Assembly (NCBI GenBank): GCA_003024785.1
Contig: PUQB01000022.1
Span: 256,001 to 320,000, forward strand
Source: Selaginella tamariscina
Taxonomy: Eukaryota > Streptophyta > Lycopodiopsida > Selaginellales > Selaginellaceae
DNA length: 64,000 nucleotides
Direction: 5' to 3'
The notes below the pieces were generated by a model. That model was not told where the DNA came from, did no database searches, and worked only from the letters and a program-made list of their open reading frames with translations. Shown in pieces: positions 22,007-32,090 of the stretch (its first letter is position 1; each line of letters starts with the position of its first letter). Made by a program: the position numbers and the translations under genes.

Positions 22007-22060
22007 GTATTTATTATTGAATTCAATACTTGCACTCTTGACTGATATCTACGTTTTCAG
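22007..22060 (+). other. Intron in methyltransferase gene
   Basis: The 54-base intron has donor G|GTATTT and acceptor CGTTTTCAG|GTAT. Splicing removes an in-frame TGA and restores KEGIYFLILAHVTDTF in the frame of the methyltransferase exon. Confidence 0.8.
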
Positions 22061-22911
22061 GTATTTATTTCTTGATTCTTGCTCATGTCACCGATACCTT
22101 TGCCTTCTCCTTTGCCAAGAGGAATAAACATCGTTGGACAGGATTTTATATGAATGATGCTGATCCGAAGTGCATTGATTCGGTAGTTCACTTGGTTGTT
22201 AAGAATGCGCCAAACAGTTTCAAACTTCCAAATGACTGGCCAAGCATCTGTTTGCACTCCAACGACCTTGAACCTCCATCCAATACACCGATAGCTGAGA
22301 GTGACGTATTCGGCAATGTACGTTATCCAAACATCACAAGTCAAGCGGCACGGAGCATCGTCAACTTGATCAGGGGTCCTCACAGTGATGCGTGGGTTTT
22401 TGACTACTGCACTAGGGGGTCCGTCTTGAAGGAGTGTTACCTTCGGGATACATGTGTATTTGCCGTTGAAAAGGATAAGACCATGGTTGAGGATTTGAAC
22501 AAGTGGATAGATAGGTTCTAACCTGACTACCCCAACGAATCCATAAGGAGTATTTGAGAAAGTTCCCTCCAATAAGTGCGATAGCTCTGAAGACGAATCT
22601 GGTTCAATCTCGGAGTCTGAGGACGAACTTCAATCAGATATTAGACCGGAAGTTATCTCGAGGAGTACAGAACATTCGCACACTCCATTACCCATGGAAA
22701 CATCAATAGATACAGAAGATCTGAACCATCTCACAAGCGGCTTAGACCTTCTTCGCCTCACTCAGAAGGTAATAGCGAAGAAGAATTGTTAATGAGTTCT
22801 TAGAGTGACGAATAGTTGTAAATGAGTGTAACATAAGGCATTTTTGTATATTTCGTTTATATTTGTACAGAAAATAAATTCTCAAGGATTAATGAAGCTT
22901 TTAGTTCAAAC

Positions 22912-23972
22912 ATGGGTCACACATTAACAAGGTAAATAATATACCTTGATAATTTTAAGGTCAGCTAATTATCATTTTGCAGATGTAATGAAACAATTGA
23001 GAACATGGATTTTCAGCATTGGCATGAGGTAAGAGAGGGGTTTGGCGACAATTTCTTGTGCCACATGTCAGAATGACAGAGTTCATGCAGGAAATGGATA
23101 ATAATGCAGCTCAAAACATCGTTACCATGGGGGCCACTTCAGTTTTTTCATCATCATTTTTATTGGCTTCAGTTCCGAAATCAATTTCTTCAGCGCATGC
23201 AATATCTGAATCTTGTAAGGATGATGTACAATTAAATGATGAAGGGATAGGCAACGAGATAGTGGCAACGGATAAATGTGAAAGGGAGCAAACAAGTGAT
23301 TTGCAAAGTATTCAAGAGGCAACGCTATCTCATGTTACTCATGGCCATATTGTGTTGTTGGATGTCAATGGTGTTCTGCTTCATCGACAAAGGCCCGAGG
23401 ATAGGAAAAAAGAAATCAAACAAGGAGATTTCATTCCTTGTCATGGTAAATTTCGATATGATATTATTTTTCGTCCAGGGTTGGATCGTCTCTTTCAAAA
23501 GCTTAAGGAGATGGGTGCGCTTGTGGGATTTGGTCATGCATGCAGATTCATAACTTAACACCGCTGTTGAATTTGCTTAAGAAACATTGTAGTGTTGCAG
23601 AAGAGGTGATTCGTAAAGATTGGATTTTTGACCAGCGAATGTTATAAACCTCTCGAATTTCACAATATAAGAAAGGAAAGCAAGCCATACTTCTTCAAGA
23701 ATGAAAGAATAATTGGGACTCATGGGGAGATCAGTCGCTTAAGGATAATGAAGAATGCACATATCTTAGTAGTAGACGACTCTCCTCAGAAGGCTATGCT
23801 CAACCAAAACATTGCTTGTATTCATCCAATCACTTTCGATCCATATTCTGATACTGATATCATGGATGAGCTAGTGAATACTTGGATACGTGCCTCAGAA
23901 AGAAGAATCTCGAAAATTTTTGTGAGCAGTATCCACCGTATCAAACATTTCCTGAAGCTTTTCTTTTCGTGA
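22912..23972 (+). pseudogene. FCP1/NIF-like HAD phosphatase domain protein (spliced, frameshifted)
   Basis: A likely first exon is the ATG at 22912 to 22931, with an intron at 22932-22982 (GT-AG). A second exon continues from 22983, and the main body runs 23058-23558 in a different frame. The N-terminal 90 residues are low in recognisable features. The catalytic segment HIVLLDVNGVLLHRQRPEDR starts near 23344, then FRYDIIFRPGLDRLFQKLKE. After a frameshift near 23535 come IHNLTPLLNLLKKHC and KDWIFDQ. After another near 23630, ILVVDDSPQKAMLNQ and IHPITFDPYSD lie around 23760-23850, the second half of the HAD fold. Typical FCP1 enzymes have DLDET at the nucleophile; here it is DVNGV with the second Asp replaced by Asn, as in some plant relatives, so activity is doubtful. 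It lies about 110 bases after the methyltransferase stop in the same orientation. Confidence 0.72.
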
Positions 23973-24095
23973 TTTTGAATTTTATAAAATGAAGGATAGC
24001 AACCGGGCGCTTTATAATATTATTCTTAAGGAACGTCATTTTTAGATGAGCCTTTATGCAGACCTGGTCTTATTACATCTTATGTATTAACAAGG

Positions 24096-24260
24096 ATGGC
24101 AACTCCCAATTGCATTCGTGAGAGTGTTAAGTGGTGGCAACAACATCAAGATATTGACCAAAATGATTTGATTAATCCGGAGAGTGATGATTTAGACAAA
24201 ATGAGGAAATTTCTCTGTATGGTTAGGAAGAAAGTATTTATAAATAAATTAACATGTTGA
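24096..24260 (+). CDS. Small ORF, 54 aa, unrecognised
   Basis: The ATG at 24096 opens MATPNCIRESVKWWQQHQDI and closes at the TGA at 24258. Composition is ordinary rather than low-complexity. It may be a last exon of the phosphatase-like gene or of an unrelated remnant. No family is recognised. Confidence 0.3.
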   Translation: MATPNCIRESVKWWQQHQDIDQNDLINPESDDLDKMRKFLCMVRKKVFINKLTC

Positions 24261-24529
24261 TAAGAAAATGATTTCATTTGTAATTATGTTTGATAGTATT
24301 TCTTCATTATTGTAAACTATTTTTAGAATAATATGAATATTCTAAGATATTTTAGGAATATTCCTTACTAAGTAAGGTTATTGAAGGATTAATTAATTAA
24401 TTAATTAATATTTCACGTATCATGCCCACTTTAGTTACAACGTGCATCTATAGAGCCTCATCTTCAAAAACATTGTGCAACTATGATGGCCTTCAAAGAG
24501 TTTAAAGTAGCAAGTCACAATGAAGGGAG

Positions 24530-24946
24530 TGCCACTTGGCCTACATCCTTACCCACTATATAAGCAGACATGCGAGTAGTGGGTCGGGTCCTTCTAGTCC
24601 ATCTTCTTTGTGTGTCTTGGGGCCACCTTGTACCTATAAGAGGCAAAATATATATACATCTCTTTTGTCTATTGTTGTCTGCTCTGGTCTCTCTCCTTTC
24701 TCTCTTCTCTTGCTCCCTCCTTAGATGGAGCTTGCACACTAGAAGGAGGAGAGCTTTAGTGCACTAATACATGGATCCTTGCAGCATTCGAGTAAAGGCC
24801 ACCATTACACTTCCCTTTTACATCTTGAGTAATGGCCAAACCCCCAGCTCGAAACCCTAGGATTGGGCATTGGCAACAACGTCTTGGCGATCACCGAGAC
24901 TACCCAAAGTCACCTCACATCTGGCCTGCGGAGTCCCCGACGACCA
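24530..24946 (+). repeat. LTR remnant, same family as the E5 LTR (3' part)
   Basis: CCACTATATAAGC near 24552-24564 and GTAGTGGGTCGGGTC near 24576 match the promoter region of the E5 LTR read on its sense strand. The end, TCTGGCCTGCGGAGTCCCCG plus ACGACCA at 24946, matches the E5 LTR terminus. The 5' part is missing and no internal element follows, so this is a truncated or solo LTR. Confidence 0.75.
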
Positions 24947-24969
24947 AACACTTTAGTGAAGTCCTCATT

Positions 24970-26044
24970 TAACAGGTGCATCCCACTAGGCATTTGTTGA
25001 TTTCATACCAAGAGTTTCACACTTCTCTTGTGCTGCAACCAAGCCCCTTTTTAGTGCCTGAATATGCTCCTAATTTGTCTCTACTCACTAATAATCTCGT
25101 AAATTGTAAAGATCAACCTAATGTCCACAAAAATCCTCCTGCAACTTTGACCAAAATGCATTCTTACCTCATGTGTCTTGATGGTATAAATACATTCTAT
25201 GTTGTTTTCAACTCTACTATTTGGTTCATGTTCCCAATAGTTGAAATGAACCGATCACCATCATAAGTTCTCTCAAATTGTGGTTGAGAGCCAACATTGC
25301 TGAAGACATTTTCACAAACATCAGAGCATGTAAAAGCAAAAGGAAGCCTTAGAGGATACTTATCTCTAAAGAGCTTCACCAAGAACACAATGAAGTGGTA
25401 TTCATTTGAATATCTATGAAACACTCATTGCTCACAAAATTTTCCTTGAGCTTATACTAGAAATGGTTGAGTAGCCACAGTCTGGAGTGAATAAGAATGA
25501 AAAACAAAAGGAGGTAATAAAACCAAACTTGAAAAAGAAGGATACTATTGATGCAGTCACTACTCTCTCTGCAATTGATTTTGTTAGAGACATGAAGATT
25601 CCATATACAATGCCCCACTTCTAGGTACACCTATGTCCCCAAAGAATGCACTTTTCTTGGCTACACTCTCAAGATAGAAAGGTAGCATTGCACTTTTCTA
25701 CTTGCTAGCCTTTGAACAACAACTCAATTTTGTTGATCTTGTCTCTTTACATTTCCAACACATGCCCATGTTGTTGATGTGGTAGAAACTTCCAAACATC
25801 TATGGTATGATTCATTGTGATCATTTTATTTCTAGCAACTAGTGCTCTTGAAGTAGCATTGATAGCATTGACTAGTGTTTTCCCATTATGAATGAAGTTT
25901 TTGGTTTGTGTAGACCATCAATGTCCCCATCCATGGTACAATGCAGACATTTTCCAACCTTCCTAAGAAATGACAAATGGTATCACCTTTGTCTTATTGT
26001 AGTCTTGTAATTGTTCCTTCCTTCAATGTTCATCACCATCATAT
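24970..26044 (-). pseudogene. Degenerate minus-strand ORF series, probable transposon protein
   Basis: Minus-strand translation gives coding-like pieces: FIHNGKTLVNAINATSRALV and ARNKMITMNHTID (about 25840-25800), YLESVAKKSAFFGDIGVPRS (about 25680-25600), and an open frame at 25424-25197 beginning MFHRYSNEYHFIVFLVKLFR with DVCENVFSNVGSQPQFERTY. Stops interrupt all of them. No family is certain. Together with 27096-27691, which lies upstream on the same strand, this looks like one decayed transposon-borne gene. Confidence 0.45.
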
Positions 26045-27012
26045 ATGCAAGTTGTAACAAAATGGGAATATTTATAGTCTCATTTCTTAATAATTAGCAA
26101 TTTTAGTTATTTAATTAGCATTTTATAATATTAAAGGAATATTCTTTAGAATAATAATATGTTTAAACAAGAAATTCTTTAGAATATGTTTGAAGACAGA
26201 ATATTTTTAGAACATTATATTTTGTAATTGACCCTTTAATAAATTATACCATTCATTGACCAAAAATTAATAACATTATAAAAGTAGAAGGTATTAAGTT
26301 ATAAATATATTATATTTAAGATTGATGGGTTTAATATAAAAATTATTAAAGAGCATGAGAGGTACATTATATAAATATTTATGTTGTTATTAAAAATTAA
26401 TATTTAAAATAACATTAATTAAAAATTTGTACTAGAATAATATTAATATAATATACAAAATCCTATATAGTCAATCTTTCATATCTTTTTATAAATTTTA
26501 TAGTTAAGTAAACAATTTAGTATTATTATTAAAAGAGTTTATTATAATTATGAATTTAAATATACTATATTTTATAATTTTGTAATTGCTTTGAGCTTCT
26601 GAAAATATACATTCTCTTGCAGTTTTGTTAATCGTGACTTTATCAACGCTTCTTAACATTCACACATATCGAATGGATTTAAACATTTATAAAACATGTT
26701 AGGTTCTTTTTGAATTGGGAGACCATGCTTTCTCTAGGCATCCATTATATCTTTCGCTCTCCTTCTCATGCCGTTTTTTTGTGGTTTAAACCATGCAACA
26801 TTTACCATATTATTTTTTGTGATAACTTCAGGTTGTGTCAATAATTTGATCCATTCAAATAGGCTGATTATATAATACATTTGGAGTAATAAGGATGATC
26901 ATTAGTTTTTGAAGATCCTTGCAGCAATCAAAGTATGGTTTAGGGTTTTTGGTTCCGTTGTTCAACAAAGTATGGGGTTTGCACTTCCACATCACTACTG
27001 ACTTTTATGTCA
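26045..27012 (-). repeat. Inverted-duplication arm A (partner 39171-40103)
   Basis: The reverse complement of this segment matches 39171-40103 along its length, from GACATAAAAGTCA...GTGATGTGGAAGTGCAAA at one end to TTACAACTTGCAT at the other, with scattered indels. AT-rich, non-coding. Here it lies directly downstream of the 27691-27096 ORFs. Confidence 0.85.
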
Positions 27013-27095
27013 TCTGTGCTCATTGATGTCATTTTAATCTCCTCTCACCAGGCCAAAAAGGTGTGTTGTAATTCTGTACTTGTGACAATAGGCCC

Positions 27096-27691
27096 TTATA
27101 ACTCTTGAACAACAGTCTCCCAATAGTCGACCAGATGCTTATATAGTTCTGAGTAACCAGTTGCCTTATCATAATTCTTTAACATCAATTTTTGAACCCA
27201 TGCCACATATTTTTTGATGCCATCAATAATAAGCTCTTGTTTCTTGAGCTGGGCACTCAATAGAATAGGGTTTTGTTGTTCTTTTGGGAGAAGTGGCTTT
27301 CCAGCCTCTCCACTTTTGAAGAGCATTAAGCCCTCTTTCAGTAACCACTCATGCTCTGATGGTCGTAACTTGTACTGCATAATAGGTATACAATCTCTTA
27401 TGAAGAAAAAGAATTGTAGTGGCACAAGGTGATTAGTTAAAGAATCGCTCCCCTCTTTGATATATTCCTTGATAAACTTTTTGAAGTTTGGCACCTTAGT
27501 CACAAGCAAAGCACAACTTTTTTGGAGATACAATTTTCAAAAAGATCCATCATATGCAGTAAGGTAAGTGCACTTGTCCTTTTTGTAGAGTTGGAGACCT
27601 TGCTGAAGAATGCATCAATATTTTCATGAATGTGACCAACCATAAAGAAACTGAGCGTGATTGTCTTAAACTTGGCAATAAGCATTGACAA
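27096..27691 (-). pseudogene. Transposon-associated ORF with GHxHxxID motif (DUF7869-like), frameshifted
   Basis: The 27691-27500 frame reads MSMLIAKFKTITLSFFMVGH followed by IHENIDAFFSKVS. The pattern G-H-x-H-x-x-I-D-x-x-F-S is typical of a large family of uncharacterised transposon-linked proteins (DUF7869 type). After a frameshift near 27520 the second frame runs to 27096: KSCALLVTKVPNFKKFIKEY, a RDCIPIMQYKLRPSEHEWLL segment, QQNPILLSAQLKKQELIIDG, and a C-terminal helix region. The molecular role is unknown. The family assignment rests on the motif alone. Confidence 0.5.
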
Positions 27692-27726
27692 GTATGCTAG
27701 TACATATTGGTTGACGGTGGTTTGAC

Positions 27727-27930
27727 ACCGTCACACAGCTAGCCGGCGGGGACGCCAACCAGCGCAAACGAGCGACGGACGAAGCGCCAGATAAGGGAGG
27801 TACTTCAGGTATGAACTGATAGCGACCGATGTCAGGCGGCGACGTAACCATGTGTAGATCCGATCGTCCGGACCAGCTACCTAGGGTACGAAGGACAACA
27901 TGTGTGAGGGAGGCGCATAAATGTGACAAG
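27727..27930 (+). repeat. LTR remnant, E5 family (5' part), cut by E4
   Basis: AAGGGAGGTACTTCAGGTA and the segments around it match the sense strand of the E5 LTR (bases about 38580-38440 read in reverse). The match stops exactly at ATGTGACAAG where the E4 LTR begins, so E4 inserted into this remnant. Confidence 0.75.
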
Positions 27931-28550
27931 TGTCACAACCCGATACAGAATACAGGATTACGGATATAGGATATGGGTTGCAGGACTTTCCTACAAGATA
28001 TTCCTACCAGGATTCCGGACACAGGATACGGTTGCAGGATATTCCTACAGGATATGCCACAGGATATGCCTAGAGGATAAGGGATATGTGGACTCATCTT
28101 AGCCTTTGCATGCATGCAGTCACTTTTGCATGCATGCAACCACTTTTAGCACTCATGCCTAGATTAGCTCTTGGAGTTGTGAGCATAAAAGCTCCAACCT
28201 AATTGTTATACAATTAGTTACTATCAACACCAGTCTTACCATGATCAATCTCGTCTTGTCTTGTTCTTGTCTTGTTTCCTGTCCTGCTCATGTCTTGCTC
28301 CTGTTTCCTGTTCTACTCCTGGATCCTGTCCTGCTCCTGTCTTGTTCCCGGATCCTGTCCTGATTCTGTCTTGTTCCTGGATCCTGTCCTGCGCCTTCCT
28401 GTCTTGCTCCCGGATCCTATCTTAATCTTGTCTTACTTCAGGATCCGTCTTGTTCCTGTTCCTATCCTGCTCTCGCTCCTGCTCCTGAGTCAAGCCTTCA
28501 TGTTCTTGGAATCCTGTTCTCTTCCTGTTTCCTGGATCGTGGCTTGACAG
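27931..28550 (+). repeat. E4 5' LTR and leader (right edge uncertain)
   Basis: It starts with the chromovirus-type TGTCACAACCC. Repeated AGGATA/CAGGATAT units fill 27945-28085. Two TGCATGCATGCA (RY-type) motifs sit at about 28106-28138, and a GCATAAAAGC box near 28181 is a plausible promoter. From about 28250 to 28540 a C/T-rich minisatellite of TCCTGTCTTGTTCCTGGATCC-like units precedes gag. No second LTR is available to fix the LTR end, and no primer-binding site is recognised. Confidence 0.6.
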
Positions 28551-28640
28551 TTTGATAGTAACTGTTTCATAGTTCTCCGTTTTCCAACTACCTTTTTCTT
28601 GATTCTTTCCTTCATTTTCCTCCTTTTTCTTTCCTAGATC

Positions 28641-29617
28641 ATGGCTGATTTTGAGCGCTTTCAACGCGAGCACCAAATGTTACTTCATGAGCTGGCCACT
28701 TTGCGCCAAGTGGTCACCGACCTGCAAGGTTCCACCAATGCGGCACATGCAGTTGCTGATGCATCCTCCAAGGCTGCTGCACAAGCTCTCTCCTATGCAT
28801 TGGTGGTTCCCGCTTCATTGAACTTTTCTTCGGAGTCGAAGGCTAGCATGCCAGAGAAGTTCAGTGGCAATCGTGTCGATTTCCAAGGTTTCCTGAATCA
28901 GATCCGGCTTTTGATCCATATGCAACCACGGCGCTACTCGACTGATGCTCAAAGGTGGGTCTTTTGGCATCCTTACTAAGTGGATCTCCACGGGCTTGGG
29001 TTGCCTCCTTGCTGGAGCGTGACGACCCATTGATGGAAGACTTTGAAGGTTTTGTGGCTGTCTTTGAAGCATGTTTTGGAGATCCTGATAAGTACCGTTT
29101 TGCATGCACAAAGTTACGAAAGCTCACTCAAGGATCCCGACCAGCTTCCGTCTATGCATCCGAATTTCAGCAACTTTGCACGAACATTCCATGGGACGAG
29201 ACTGCATTGATCGAACACTTCCGTTTTGGGTTGAGGGATGACGTGAAGGACCTTCTCCTTACGTTACCGGATGCCCAAACATTAGCGGAGATCATGCAAC
29301 AAGTTGTTCGTTGCGACAACCGTTTGTTCGAGCGTCGTTAGGAAAGATCCCGTCAGCAGTTCCTGCAAACCAATCCTGCAGCTGTGGTACATGTTCCTGC
29401 ACCACCTTCTGGAGTAGTTCCTATGGAGGTTGAGAAATCCAAGCGTGACTCTCTTTCCGCTGCTAAGAAGCAACGTCGTCGCAGTGAGAACCTGTGCTTG
29501 TATTGTGGTGGAGCAGGACACAAGGTGGCAGATTGTCCTATTAAAGCCATGAACTTCAAGAAGCGTGAAGTTGAAGCTGAAGTTCAGTCGGAAAACTCCA
29601 ATGTCCACTTCGTCTAG
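28641..29617 (+). pseudogene. E4 Gag with CCHC zinc knuckle
   Basis: The start is the ATG at 28641 (MADFERFQREHQMLLHELAT), right after the C/T-rich leader. The capsid region reads MPEKFSGNRVDFQGFLNQIR and, after a frameshift near 28960, GSPRAWVASLLERDDP, FVAVFEACFGDPDKYRFACT and LIEHFRFGLRDDVKDLLLTL. A stop follows ERR at 29341, and the frame resumes to the CCHC knuckle CLYCGGAGHKVADC (about 29496-29537), ending at the TAG at 29615. It has one frameshift and one stop, and is better preserved than the other Gags here. Confidence 0.85.
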
Positions 29618-29638
29618 GAGCCGCCAAGTTGGACGTAG

Positions 29639-30290
29639 GTGCAGGCTTCATTGGTGTTGCTCCCATCACTTAAGTTTCCTGTACACATTCATCTTAATAA
29701 TCAAGAGCTTATGGAGTTTGCCTTGTTAGACACTGGTGCAAATGCATGCTTCATGGATGACACATTTGCAACTCAACATGGCATTTCGGTGGTGAAGTTG
29801 AAGCGTGCAATTCCTGTAGAGGTGGCCGACGGGCGTCTGATTGCTTCTGGCGCAGTTACCCATGTTACCGAACCTCTCTCCTGCAGTTATGGCACATTCA
29901 ACTGTTCAATTTCTTTCAACTTGATCAAGACTCGGTCGACTCCCATCATTTTGAGCATGCCATGGTTCGTTGTTGCAAATCCGCAAATCGACTGGAGGTC
30001 TAAGATGCTCACGTTTTCCTCTCCGACAGCTAGGATCAATCCTGTACCTTCCTATGTGCAGGATACATCCTTAGTATCTGAGGCAGTACAAGCTACAGGA
30101 TTGACCGTGCCTGTTCCTGTACCAGTGTTGAAGACTCCTCCTCGACAGGATTCACCTCATGTCAGTTCCTCAGCACATCCGCAGGCTCTCTCCCACTCCT
30201 ATAAGTTTGCGGTGTCCTGTACAAGGTTCTTCCAATCCTGTATCAGTGTCGAAGGTTCCTCCTCAACAGGATCCACCTCCTGTTGATTCG
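29639..30290 (+). pseudogene. E4 aspartic protease
   Basis: The frame from 29639 contains FALLDTGANACFMDDTFATQ, with catalytic D-T-G near 29729, then VEVADGRLIASGAV and TPIILSMPWFVVANPQIDWR, the equivalent of the ILG motif plus the flap region of sushi/Tcn1 elements. Beyond 30080 the frame runs into a Pro/Ser-rich spacer with repeated CCTGTACAGGATT-type DNA (30100-30480), where frame is lost. Confidence 0.85.
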
Positions 30291-30699
30291 TTAGCACATT
30301 CGCAGGCTTTTCCCACTCTGTGCAACCACAGACTCCTGTACAGGATTCTTCCAATCCTGTACACTCACACTCTCCACGGCCCTGTACAGGTGATTCTCTG
30401 ATCCAATCCCAGTTACACTCATCAACAACCACACAGGTTTTTTCCAATCCTGCTCTTTCTGTTACCCTGCTTCTGTTCCCCCCAAGATCCTTCCTCTTTT
30501 TCAGTCACAGCTCCCTCCTTCTCCTCTCCGAGTTCTTACCACTACCATGCATGAACTCGCCACTGATCCTGCTCCTTTCCACCTTTTTGCCTTTCAAGTA
30601 ACTCCTACGTCCTCTTCTACCTTTCCTGTATCCGACTCTCCTGTTTTTCAATCTCCTTCTCCTCTCCTTCTCCTTTCCTCCTTCCCTACCATCCAAGTA

Positions 30700-32090
30700 C
30701 CACGACTTTAAGGACGTTTTTGACAAGCACAAGGCTGCAGTTCTTCCTGTTCACAGGTCCTACGACTGTCCTATTGATCTTGCGGAAGGAAAGACTCCAC
30801 CATTCGGACCGATTTATGCATTGTCACCCACAGAGTTGGAGGTTCTTCGTCAGTACATCGAGGACAACTTGGCATCCGGCTTCATTCGTCACTCAAAGTC
30901 CCCTGCAGGAGCGCCTATCTTCTTTGTCAAGAAGAAGGATGGGAGTTTACGTTTGGTTGTGGACTACAGGGGTTTGAATCAAGTCACCATTCGGAATCGG
31001 TACCCGTTGCCATTGATCCCGGAACTTCTCGATCGGCTGCGAGGAGCAAAGGTGTTCACGAAGATCGACTTACGAGGGCCTACAACCTTGTACGGATTCG
31101 TCCCGGCGATGAGTGGAAGACTGCCTTTCGTACAAGGTATGGACATTTTGAGTACACGGTAATGCCTTTCGGCCTTACCAATGCCCCAGCGTGTTCCAAC
31201 ACATGGTGAACGACATCTTTCGTGACTTCTTGGACCAGTTTGTGGTGATCTACCTCGACGACATCTTGATTTTCTCCAAGGACCAGGCGGCACATGACAA
31301 GCATGTACGACTAGTTCTAGAGCGGCTTCGCGAGCATGGCCTGTACGCGAAGTTGGAGAAGTGTTTTTTCGATAGGGATTCGGTGGAGTTCTTGGGCTAC
31401 ATCGTCTCTCCTGCTGGCGTTTCCATGGACATGCACAAGGTGAAGACCATCGTGGAGTGGGAGAGGCCCAAGTCGGTACGAGATGTACAATGTTTCCTTG
31501 GCTTTGCAAACTTCTACAGGCGGTTCATACAGGACTTCTCCAAGCGTACTTCCACTCACAGAACTCACCAAGCGCACAGGTTTTCTCTTGGTCCGACAAG
31601 GCGGAAACATTCACAACACTCAAGGACGTTTCACGACAGCTCCGATTTTAGCACATCCTGACCCTTCTCATCCTTTCTTCATTGAAGCAGATGCCTCGGA
31701 TTTTGCAGTAGGATCCGTCCTATCGCAAGTTGGAGAGGACAAGTTGCTTCATCCTGTAGCTTTTCACTCTCGTAAGTTCCTGTCGGCGGAGATCAATTAC
31801 GAGATTCATGACAAGGAACTCAAGGCCATTGTGGATTCGTTTGAGGAGTGGCGGCATTTCCTGGAAGGTGCTGCACATCCTGTACAAGTTCTTACGGATC
31901 ACAAGAACCTGGAGTACTTTCAAACGGCTCGAGTTCTCAGTCGGCGACAGGCTAGGTGGGCAGAGTTCCTATCACGTTTTGACTTCGTCATCGTCTACAG
32001 GCCCGGTTTTCGGAATGGCAAGGCGGACGCATTGTCTAGGCGCTCTTACCTTGCACCAAGCCCGGGCGATCCTGCATTTGACTGTCAAAG
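30700..32090 (+). pseudogene. E4 reverse transcriptase and RNase H
   Basis: RT starts around 30700 (a [10 protein letters not shown]-type segment). [40 protein letters not shown] and [18 protein letters not shown] lie in 30821-31078. After frameshifts, MPFGLTNAP lies near 31160, and the 31191-31661 frame holds the catalytic YLDDILIF (31251) and [20 protein letters not shown]. RNase H follows in the 31483-32484 frame: HPFFIEADASDFAVGSVLSQ, INYEIHDKELKAIVDSFEEW, VLTDHKNLEYF and FRNGKADALSRR. Frameshifts lie near 31080, 31180 and 31580. Confidence 0.88.

Larger units (their letters stand above)
19703..22803 (+). pseudogene. ParB-like / N4-N6 DNA methyltransferase fusion gene (spliced, damaged)
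   Basis: Exon structure is supported by introns at 21105-21166 and 22007-22060, both GT-AG and restoring the frame. A possible first exon is 19703-19724. The N-terminal region (20000-20380) contains NINFGWFCRLVNND and is unrecognised. In 20413-21104, VNPNFNYMPLNQERVAELME and later KYYIISGQHIIMAAQRLL fit a ParB/sulfiredoxin-fold domain. Exons 21167-21800 and 21800-22006 form a linker and the start of the methyltransferase. Exon 22061-22521 ends with WVFDYCTRGSVLKECYLRDT and CVFAVEKDK, matching methyltransferase motif I (DPFAGSG type) followed by the acidic cofactor residue. The motif-I-last order fits beta-type N4/N6 DNA methylases. An acidic, Ser-rich tail ends at the TAG at 22801. Frameshifts near 20390, 21790, 21925 and 22530, plus one stop, indicate a decayed copy or assembly errors. 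ParB-methylase fusions are typical of phages and bacteria. Family confidence is moderate to good; target base unknown. Confidence 0.68.

Noticed and set aside
19703-22803. A bacterial restriction-modification system or contamination
   Set aside because: The gene has GT-AG introns, lies among plant retrotransposons and is partly duplicated within the same contig.
28272-28547. Ser/Leu/Cys-rich plus-strand ORF and its minus-strand counterpart
   Set aside because: Produced by the C/T-rich minisatellite of the E4 leader; gag starts just after it.
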